Below are positions 56,315-64,000 of a stretch of DNA of 64,000 nucleotides, piece after piece. The position numbers and the translations under genes were made by a program. Source of the DNA: Chrysogorgia sp. JL179-B06 (Eukaryota; Cnidaria; Anthozoa; Scleralcyonacea; Chrysogorgiidae); assembly GCA_035772405.1 (NCBI GenBank), contig JAYKKM010000228.1, positions 941,001 to 1,005,000 on the forward strand, in the 5' to 3' direction. Position 1 is the first letter of the stretch; every line of letters starts with the position of its first letter. The notes beneath the pieces are model-generated. The model ran no database searches. It saw only the letters and a program-made list of their open reading frames with translations, and was not told the DNA's origin.

Positions 56315-56629
56315 CAGGTCTACAATCATTGACAACATTAGTTGGAACAAACTGAGCAATATTGTTATGGGAAATTGTAATGAATTACTTTAACAGAATA
56401 CCCACTTGCTTATTCAATGTTGCTTATACAATGATGGAAAGCTATTGGGAAACAACTAAGAAAAACTGGTTAACGTTTTGGGCTTTTACAACATTGTTTA
56501 GGGGGAAGGGGGTCAGAAAACCTTTTGTGATACCTGTGTTCCTCATTCAAGGTGTTTACTTTCTAATAACTTATATTAAAGTTTTTATATATTTGTTCTT
56601 CGTCGAGTCGTTATTACACTGGTGGTAGT
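56315..56629 (+). other. Possible 5' region of the gypsy element
   Basis: Between the Harbinger end and the gag ATG. TTATTACA followed by CTGGTGGTAG just before the ATG could be an LTR end and primer-binding site, but no second LTR was found for comparison. Confidence 0.25.
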
Positions 56630-57465
56630 ATGGGATCGAACAAGACCGTTCTTCCAGAAAGGAAGTTCTCAGGCGAAGAAGATATTCGAGAATTCCTGCG
56701 GGATTTTGAGATTTACGTCGCTGTAAACGAGTGGTCGGATGAAAAAGCTGGACAGTATCTAGCTGTGTTTTTGAAAGAAGATGCGAATTGGCGTTTTATC
56801 ACCAACAGTCAGAATCGGTAAGGAAGAGTTACAAAGAACTTTCTACCGCTTTGAAAGAGAGATATGAGGGTGGTTTAGCATTACTAAAGTATAAGAAGGT
56901 TTTTAACGCAAGATGTCGAAGTGATGGAGAGACATTACATTCGTATTTGTCAGATCTCAGGTACGATCTCAGGATCTGGCGTACGAGAGAGCTAATTACT
57001 GTCCACCCAAAGTGGAGCCTTTGCCTGAAGATGCCAATGCAGCGCAGAAACAGGAAAATGCCAGACAAGAAGGAGCATTACGTTTCTACAACGAGAGAAA
57101 GAATGAGAATATATACTGTGCCAATTTTTCAGAGAAGAGAGCTTAAAGAAGTACTGATCCGTCAATATGACTTGCTTAAGAAACCAGTGGAGGATGTTCT
57201 CAAGCAAAAATATACCCTTGAAGAAGAACAAGGAGTAACTAAAAAGGTTTCAGCTGCGCACGGAATTGAAATGGCTGGGAGATCACAAGATGAAGCCTTG
57301 GAGGATCATATGGTTCATCAAACTGCTGTGGAGCAAATACTCAAGGATGAGAAAATTCTTGGATGAAATACTCAAGACTCAGCGTACCTTGCAAGCAGCA
57401 GCAATGAAAAAAGGAGGTAAGAGATTTGGTGGGAAACAGGGCCGGGCCCAAAACGGCGGGAGCTT
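56630..57465 (+). pseudogene. Ty3/gypsy-type Gag, frameshifted
   Basis: The ATG at 56630 leads into KFSGEEDIREFLRDFEIYV, NEWSDEKAGQYLAVFLKEDA, and then, after a shift near 56795, YKELSTALKERYEGG and GETLHSYLSDLRYDL: the FxG...FLxxFExY pattern of retrotransposon Gag capsid domains. Gag proteins coat the RNA in virus-like particles. Later basic and coiled-coil-like segments extend to about 57465 in shifting frames. No zinc knuckle is seen. The gene is cut off by the LINE at about 57466. Confidence 0.7.
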
Positions 57466-58960
57466 CATGTTTCACTCATACAGTGGAGCCAAAGTGAAGC
57501 AGATAACAGAAAAGTTCAAGAATGAAAATGATGGGGAATATGATAGTGTGATCCTTCATGTTGGGACCAATGACCTGGTTGATTCTGATGGAGAGAAAGT
57601 GGCAAAGGATATGGAAGACCTCATCAATGAAGTAAAAACCCATACAAAGAAGATTGCTATCTCAAGTGTCGTCCGAAGATATGATGGTAGGGTCCAATCA
57701 AATCAAATAAATCAATATAATAATTTATTAGAAATCTTATGTCTGAAGCATAAAATTACTTTTATAAATAATAATAACATAAATGAGTCTCGACTTAATG
57801 GCTCAAAGTTACACTTAAACCAATTAGGCGATAAAGCACTGGGCAGTGCTTTTTGCTCATATGTAAAATCGCTTAGAGTTACAACCACAGGTTCTATACA
57901 AGGTTCCTCAAATGGCAGAAATGTCCATTTTTTCCCCAAAGTTCATGGTCATTGGAAACACAGAATGGACAACGTATCTGAACTATGTCAGGCGAATGCT
58001 GACATGACACCGACTATAGATAATATTAGTTGTAATGATCATAATAATGTGAGTAGCGATTTTTACACTTGCATGAACTCAATCCCTAAAAAAAGAGGTT
58101 TTAAGATGGCTTTTCTTAACATTGTCAGTTTAACTAAGAAATTGGATGAAATTAGATTTTCGATGACAAACAAAAATATTGATTTAATAGGTCTCAGTGA
58201 AACCAGACTAAATGAAACTATAACTGATAACATGATCAACTTGGATGGTTATGACATTGTCCGAAATGACCGTACAAGAAATGGTGGTGGTGTCTGTATT
58301 TACCTACGTAGCTCCATTAATTATAACATTAGGTCAGATCTAGTTCCACCAGAATTAGAGGCTGTTTGCCTAGAAATTATTAAACCTCACAGTCGACCTT
58401 TCCTTGTCACAACGGTGTACAGACCACCAAATACACCATCTGCATTTTTTGATAAATTTGAAAATTTAATTCAAACTATGGATGATGAAAACAAGGATAT
58501 ATATATTCTTGGAGATTTAAATTGTGACATGTTGAAAGCAGTTTCTGATGCACCAACCAAAAAATTAAAAGCATTACTTGAGGTATACCAATTATCTCAA
58601 TTGATTGATGAAGCAACTCGAGTAACCATGACAACTTCCACTCTCATTGACCACATAATTACAAACAAACCAGAGAAAATCTCTGATTCTGGTGTTATCC
58701 ATTCAGGAATCAGCGATCATAGTTTGGTATATGTAATTCGGAAAATATATGTTACTGAGAAAAAGCAAGAAAATATTGTTGAGATTAGGAACATGAAAAA
58801 TTTTGATAATCAACAATTTATTGATGACTTGCTCAATCAACATTGGGAATATGTTTACTTTTTCGGTGATGACCCAGATACAATGTGGGAAATTTGGAAG
58901 CAATTATTCTTTGAAATTTTAGATAAACATGCGCCACTTCAACAGAAAAAAATTAGATAA
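57466..58960 (+). pseudogene. LINE esterase-endonuclease ORF with in-frame stop
   Basis: The esterase part shows HSYSGAKV, SVILHVGTNDLVDSD (the GxND block, about 57545) and NGSKLHLNQLG (the C-terminal histidine block, about 57800). Esterase domains are known from ORF1 of CR1/L2 elements; here it is in the same frame as the endonuclease. The endonuclease follows with LNIVSLTKKLDEIRF (58112), GLSETRLNE, RNGGGVCIYLRSS, YRPPN, ILGDLNCDM (58505) and GISDHSLVY (58710), covering the catalytic Glu, Asp and His motifs. A TAA at 58958-58960 interrupts the frame; the next codons continue it (KKLPWITSNVKKL). The frame also runs upstream into gypsy sequence. Confidence 0.87.
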
Positions 58961-60292
58961 AAAAAACTCCCTTGGATCACAAGCAATGTTAAAAAGCTTA
59001 TAAACATGAGAGACAAATTAAAAAGAAAAGCCATTCTTACTAAACTTGAAACGGATTGGATAAATTATAAAAATGCCAGAAACAAAGTAAATATTGAGTT
59101 AAGAAATGCCAAAAAAGAGTATTACTCCAAGAAGATTGCTGGTCAAAAGTTCAACCCTAAAGAGGCTTGGAAAACAATAAATAGCTTACTAGGTCGAAAC
59201 AATAAACCGACAATAGTAAACGAACTAAATATAAATGGAAATACAATGACAAATACTAAAGACATTGCAGATGGCTTTAACAATTTCTTTACTGATATAG
59301 GCCCTGATTTAGCTAGCAAAATTGATACTTCAAATGACAACTTTCAGGACTATATTAAGAGTTCAGAGTCAGAATTCAGTGTATTCAAGCCAATAGAGGT
59401 TGACAATCTTTGTCAACTCCTTCATGGGCTTTGCAGTGCTAAAGCTACTGGCATTGATAAAATTTCTAATAAGATTCTTAAGATTGCGGCACCAATTATC
59501 TCAGATTCATTAACATTCATCTTCAATCAGGCTATTACACTATGTTCGTTTCCAAATGAATGGAAAATAGCTCGAGTAACACCACTTTATAAAAATGGCC
59601 AGCGGAACCTGCCTGGGAACTACAGGCCAATTTCAGTGTTACCAGCTATAAGTAAAGTTATGGAACGAATTCTCTATAATCAATTATATGACTACTTGAC
59701 AGAAAATGAACTACTTTCAGAACATCAATTTGGTTTTCGTAAATTTCATTCTACGTCAACTGCATTACTAGACTGTACAAACAGCTGGTATATAAATATG
59801 GACAAAAAACTGTTCAATTTAGTAGTATTCATAGACCTAAAAAAGGCTTTTGATACAGTCGATCACCAAATTTTGCTAAAAAAATTAGAACTATATGGAA
59901 TCAAAGGGAAAGCATTATCCCTATTGAAATCATATTTAGAAGAACGTAGCCAAAACTGTCAAATAAATGGCATTGTCTCATCAGGGCGAAAAATTAAATG
60001 TGGTGTTCCTCAAGGCTCGATCTTGGGGCCACTATTCTTTTTATTATACATAAACGATTTAGCTGAATGTCTAAATGAAACTAAACCACGATTATTTGCT
60101 GATGACGCAAACTTAACAGCCTCTGGTGAGACAATACATGATGTTGAGATTGCAATGAATTCTGACTTAGAAAATCTAACAGAGTTTATGTTAATCGGCT
60201 CTAAACCAATGATTAGCAATGTCTCTAACTCACAACCAAATGTCAGTATAGAAAATAAACCAATTAAACAGTGTTTGAAAGCAAAACTCTAG
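58961..60292 (+). pseudogene. LINE reverse transcriptase region
   Basis: Same frame as the endonuclease. RT motifs in order: AKATGIDKISNKILKIA, NYRPISVLPAISKVMERI, EHQFGFRKFHSTSTALLD, VVFIDLKKAFDTVDHQ, CGVPQGSILGPLFFLLYIND and catalytic FADDANLTA (60095). After NLTE the expected post-catalytic block is missing and the text resumes at FMLIGSKP, an in-frame deletion of roughly 40 bases apparently between short AGAG-type repeats. A one-base loss near 60280 ends the frame at 60292 (stop). The copy is therefore defective. Confidence 0.88.
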
Positions 60293-60882
60293 GAGTGACT
60301 GTTGACCAAAATCTATCATGGAAAAGTAATACTGAATATATATGCAAGAAAATAACATCAGGGTTAGGTGCTCTCCGACATGTAAGAGAATTTGTCGACA
60401 GACACACTCTTCTTTCCATCTACAATGCACTTGTTCAACCGTATTTTAACTACTGCTGTGAAGTGTGGGATGTATTTGGTGCAACTCAATCAACACGGTT
60501 ACAAAAGCTTCATAACAGAGCTGCTAGAATTATTGGAAATATGAGCAATGAGATTGACCACAAAATTGCATTAAATGCCTTAGAATGGCAGCCTCTTAAA
60601 ATACAAAGAAAAAAATCAAAAGCTAAGATCATGTTCAAAGTTTTAAATAACATGGGATCAAAGAGTCTTACTAAGCTTTTTACTTATAAGAAAGAGAAGT
60701 CCGACTACAATCTTCGGAACATTTCAAATACTGTTTGTTTACCACAACCACGCACCAATAACATGAAAAAGAGTTTCCTATATGATGGAGCATCTATATG
60801 GAACTCTTTGCCCATGGAAATAAGAGAGAGCAAGACCCTGACATGTTTTAAAAATAAAATCGCTACTCATATCCTAGAGTAA
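60280..60882 (+). pseudogene. LINE C-terminal region after frameshift
   Basis: In the shifted frame: FESKTLGVTVDQNLSWKSN, YNALVQPYFNYCCEVWDVF, RLQKLHNRAARIIGNM, KAKIMFKVLNNMGSKSL and GASIWNSLPMEIRES, ending at 60880-60882. This is the cysteine-poor C-terminal tail seen also in the LINE copies at 38525-47813. Confidence 0.85.
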
Positions 60883-61136
60883 GTGTTATGTAAGTAAAAT
60901 AGGAACATATTGTAAATAATGACATTCTTTTAAATAACCTTTGCATTAAGGAGGATGCTGCAGTCTTCCCAGGGTGCTTTACCTTGGGGCGGAGGGTTCT
61001 GGGGAGGCTGCAATATCCTCCTTTCCTTTCCTTTACATAAACTGTTTTATAGTAGTGTACACGCCCATCGTGGAAATCAGCTTTTGTTGTCGTTGTAAGC
61101 GTGCTTAAATAAAGTTTATCATCATCATCATCATCA

Positions 61137-62095
61137 AGTGGAAATAGCAGAGGAAGACAAAGACAAAACAGCTTTTATATCACCTTATGGACTTTACCAA
61201 TGCTGCAGAATACCCTATGGACTAATTGCAGATGCACCAGGAACCTTCCAGTCCGTAATAGAAGATATGGTACAAGTGCTAGAGACGGAGGATATAATGG
61301 CCTAACTAGATGATGTTATCTGTTTTCACACTACATTCGAAGAGCATTTAGATGGTATCAACAGAATGTTACATATGATCAGGAAAACAGGATGCAAATT
61401 GTCTGGCAAGAAGTGCCAGTTTGCAACCCGTTCGGTCAAGTTTCTAGGACACGTTATTGACCAATCAGGAGTGAGATCATTTCCGGAGAAACTGGAAATC
61501 ATTCGCAACTGGAAGGCCCCGGAGAATGAAAAAGAGTTACGCCAGTTCCTGGGTGTATGTACTTTCTGGAGAAGATTTGTAAATGATTTTGCAAAAGTTG
61601 CAGTATCTCTCCATATAACCTCCTGAACAAACCCGAATTTGTTTGGACACCTGAATGTCAACTTGCATTTGAAGCATTGAAAGAAATTCTGTGCTCCTCG
61701 GTTACATTGAAGCTACCACACCGAATTGGTCGTTTTTCAGTGACATGCGATGCATCTGACTATGCTGTGGGCTACTATTTGGAGCAGACCGACGAATCAG
61801 GGAAGAAAAGACATGTAGCCTTTGGAGGAAGGTAACTGAATAAAGCTGAAACAAACTATTCAACAACAGAAAAGGAATGTTTAGCAGTTATCGAAGCACT
61901 CAAAGCGTACCGCCCATACTTGTTAGCAAACGAGTTTGATTTGTACACCGACCACCAGTCATTGAAATGGCTCCTGTCCCGGACCAAAGAACATAGTGGT
62001 CGTTTATGGCGTTGGGTTCATAAAGCCCTCGCCTTCTCGGGATCTAACTCTTACAGTGACCTCAAAAACGAGGTCACTGTGTAGTTAGATACCTT
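61137..62095 (+). pseudogene. Ty3/gypsy pol fragment: RT and RNase H
   Basis: Begins in the RT palm (KTAFISPYGLYQCCRIPYGL, FQSVIEDM). The catalytic box reads stop-LDDVICF at about 61302, the tyrosine codon having become TAA. Then follow KKCQFATRSVKFLGHVI and GVCTFWRRFVNDFAKV, a frameshift near 61615, and the RNase H region: FSVTCDASDYAVGYYLEQ, a stop at 61835, NYSTTEKECLAVIEALKAYR and LYTDHQSLKWLLSR. It ends near 62030-62095 without integrase. Together with the Gag at 56630 it flanks the LINE, but protease and the RT N-terminus are missing, so a deletion accompanied or followed the insertion. Confidence 0.85.
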
Positions 62096-62700
62096 GAATT
62101 TTTAATGAGATAGTCAATTGAGTCCTAAAAGACATTATAAAGCCAAAGCAAAGCGAAACAAAACAAATGTTTTTCAGCAAATTGAAGGACAATTTTAAAT
62201 CTCACACAACAAATTTTTATCAAAGCCAGTAATACCTAGCCTACGTCATGGTCTGCGAAATTTGAAAACACAGACTATGAACCAGCGCCGTTAATCGTGT
62301 TCTGTGACGTAGCTACTATAAGGAATTTTTATAGTAGACCATGATTGGTCGCTTAGAAAATTTAGTTAATACGTGATATTCAATTGGTTAAGAACTACTT
62401 CCGTTTTCAATGTTCGTCGAAGACAGTTTCGACTTTCGAAGCCGCCTCAACATATTCTTTTAATATAAACGAGATTATTAAATACTTTCAAAGGATGACT
62501 GTTTATAGTCGGCATAATTTTGGTTCGAGGATGATCAAACAGTCGAAGAGATGCGGGAATCGAATTGTTAATCATACGATATTTCCAGGTAGCTGTCGAG
62601 TGCCGATTCTCGTTATGCTGTTTCGTTTTAGCTTTTCAGCTTGTCCTATTTTATATGATTTCTTAAACTTTTAGTGAATACTCGTTAGTCGCTATAAGCA
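62096..62700. other. Gene-free stretch
   Basis: No exon recognised. AGTGACCTCAAAAACGAGGT forms a small hairpin just before (62052-62076) and CTACTATAAGGAATTTTTAT-AGTAG another at 62313-62338. Confidence 0.4.
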
Positions 62701-62900
62701 TAGACTTGCTCCAAGTCTGCCTCTTGCTTGTTTCGGGTTTGTTTAAAGACGGGTTTGTTTCAAAACATGTTCTTTTCGAAACCTTGAAACAAACCCGTCT
62801 TTGAAACCAAACCACTCTCGAAATAAACCCGTCTTCTCGAAACAAACCCGTCTTTAAATAAACCCGAAACAATCAAGAGGCAAACTTGGAGCAAGTCTAC
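62701..62900. mobile_element. Foldback MITE with TAGACTTGCTCCAAG ends
   Basis: TAGACTTGCTCCAAGTCTGC and GAGCAAGTCTA are inverted, continuing as GTTTCGGGTTTGTTTAAAGA and its inverse. The interior has several GAAACAAACCCGTCTT units on both strands. Confidence 0.85.
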
Positions 62901-63142
62901 TATAAGAGTATAAGACATAAACACAATCCATAAGCATTGCGAATCATCGGCATAAATTACAGAACACACAATTTGGCTCTGATAGCACAGACGCTTAGCG
63001 CCGCCTTTTTGCGCCCGCGAGCGTCTGTACGCAGGCTAGTAATACCGTGCTCAATAACAAGAACAAAATTTTACGTTTACAATTTTTAAATTCTTGCTCA
63101 CGAGTCACGACCAATTAAATGTACACCTTATGTGTATTATTA
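62901..63142. other. Short gene-free spacer
   Basis: CAGACGCTTAGCGCC and GCGAGCGTCTG near 62990-63028 are inverted (a small hairpin). Nothing else is recognised. Confidence 0.4.
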
Positions 63143-64000
63143 AACGCGAAATTATTAAACGCGAAATTCATAACTTTTCCACTCCTTCACATTTCTTCTT
63201 CGCATCTACCTCCACACACATGTCAACGCTACCATCGTTACCCGCATTATCACTGTTTCTTTTAATTCCTTTCGTTAGTTTCGTATCGCTCGTCAAATCC
63301 AAGAACGAAGGACCTCCACAAATATGAACTAAGACCCTGTTAACACGATGCCGGTACGAAATCGTACCGGCATCAAATCATCACGGTATCAAATCATCAC
63401 GGTATCAAACTGTTCACACGGTACCGGTATCATTTCATGCCGTTACGGTGTTGCGTTCACACGATGCCGGTATGATTTCGAGTTTTTGATTGTTGCGGAC
63501 CGTTTTGATGGCAGTCACTATACAATGAGTCACTATTATATTCGATACTGCCATAAACGATTAAACGCTATTATGCCTCCGAAGAAAAAAAACAAAAAGT
63601 AACGAAGAATCGGTTCCAAGCTTTGGCTGGACCGATGAGGAAATATCATTACTTCTTAATCTAGTTCGAGACCACAAGTCGAAATAGATACATGCATATC
63701 ACAATGCATGTATCAGATACATGATGGCTTTGACAGATACATGATGGCTTTGACTTCATGGCAGGGCCGGATTAACCACGTGGCAGATGTGACGCCACGC
63801 CCATTTTCTATTGGGACACGCCTCGCGCATTTAGGGGCCTCGCGAATTTAGGGGCCTCGCGCATTTAGGGGCCTCGCGCATTTAAGGGCCTCGCCCCCTA
63901 GGCCTCGCCCTAGGCCTCGCCCCCTAGACTCCAATGTTTTGCATGTGCTAATGTTCTTACATGTACATTTGATTTGTATGACTTTTTGTTAGCTATTTTT
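63143..64000 (+). repeat. Right copy of long terminal direct repeat
   Basis: Matches 1-837 in the same orientation with a few small indels. It includes the TIR element start (63328), the frameshifted SANT start (ATG at 63573) and the left end of the nested hAT at 63762 with its CTTCATGG target at 63754-63761. It runs off the end of the window. Confidence 0.93.
63328..64000 (+). mobile_element. SANT-carrying TIR element with nested hAT, cut by window end
   Basis: Begins ACTAAGACCC as at 186. It has the same broken SANT reading frame and the same hAT insertion site as the left copy. The small difference at 63697 (ATATCACAATGCAT added) lies in the SANT region between GATACATGC repeats. Confidence 0.9.

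Larger units (their letters stand above)
57466..61136 (+). mobile_element. Nearly full-length esterase-type CR1/L2 LINE
   Basis: Contains, in one reading frame, an SGNH/GDSL-type esterase segment, an APE-type endonuclease and reverse transcriptase, then the usual C-terminus and a 3' UTR ending in an ATC trinucleotide tail (61117-61136). It is inserted in the gypsy element: Gag lies before it and pol after it. The 5' end is truncated within the esterase, before the expected GDS serine block. Confidence 0.9.

Noticed and set aside
62633..63030. tRNA gene near the GCGCCCGCGAGCG hairpin
   Set aside because: No cloverleaf could be drawn and no A or B box is present.
1..64000. Bacterial-style CRISPR array or direct-repeat defence locus
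   Set aside because: The tandem repeats here (32-bp, 18-bp, CTCTTTCT) have no spacers, and gene structure is eukaryotic with introns.
1..64000. Circular molecule or LTR pair, suggested by the identical ends
   Set aside because: The shared ends contain internal parts of DNA transposons in the same orientation, no TG...CA termini or primer site, and host exons lie between them.

Overview
The window looks like an accessory, transposon-saturated stretch of an intron-rich invertebrate animal genome, most likely a cnidarian (perhaps an anthozoan). The reasons are secreted multidomain genes (signal peptide, PAN/Apple, EGF and von Willebrand A exons) with phase-1 introns, AT-rich DNA, TTAGGG-like stretches, and a mix of CR1/L2-type LINEs, Ty3/gypsy, hAT, Harbinger-like and pogo/Tigger-like elements. 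The taxonomic call is inference; no rRNA, tRNA or mitochondrial marker is present. No bacterial-type operons or CRISPR arrays were seen.

Host genes. (1) 2576-6501: two exons forming one von Willebrand A domain with MIDAS residues, the first broken by a 2-bp insertion. (2) 12666-12944: a TATA/Inr core promoter and a first coding exon with a Q/P repeat; the promoter block is duplicated at 13728-14070. (3) 21279-50114: TATA box, signal-peptide exon, PAN/Apple exon, then, about 24 kb downstream beyond a giant satellite and a LINE cluster, one calcium-binding-type EGF exon and two tandemly duplicated EGF exons. Most host exon edges are phase 1.

Layout. 1-2.5 kb: nested DNA transposons (a SANT-encoding element carrying a hAT with a perfect 8-bp target duplication). 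4.4-5.9 kb: foldback element and a 32-bp minisatellite. 7.8-10.5 kb: an element with 76-bp inverted repeats holding LINE pieces, a zinc-ribbon ORF and a relic integrase-like transposase. 11.6-23.5 kb: many MITEs. 24.1-37.2 kb: about 730 copies of an 18-bp satellite with higher-order structure. 38.4-47.9 kb: five LINE copies, all in the same orientation, each starting and ending in CTCTTTCT-type microsatellite, one holding an opposite-strand LINE. 50.2-52.6 kb: another LINE. 52.6-56.3 kb: SINE-like, foldback, hAT-like and Harbinger-like elements. 56.6-62.1 kb: a gypsy element split by a nearly complete esterase-endonuclease-RT LINE. 63.1-64 kb: a second copy of the first 837 bases.

The most interesting points are: (a) the two window ends are direct repeats sharing the same nested insertion, implying a duplication unit of about 63 kb that fits the order of the vWA and EGF exons; (b) the cluster of LINEs targeted to a pyrimidine microsatellite; (c) a 3'-end hairpin in these LINEs that keeps its pairing through compensating substitutions and is shared with a second LINE family in the window; and (d) the 13-kb coding-like satellite lying inside a host intron. 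Nearly every transposon gene seen is broken, and several observations rest on alignment by eye.
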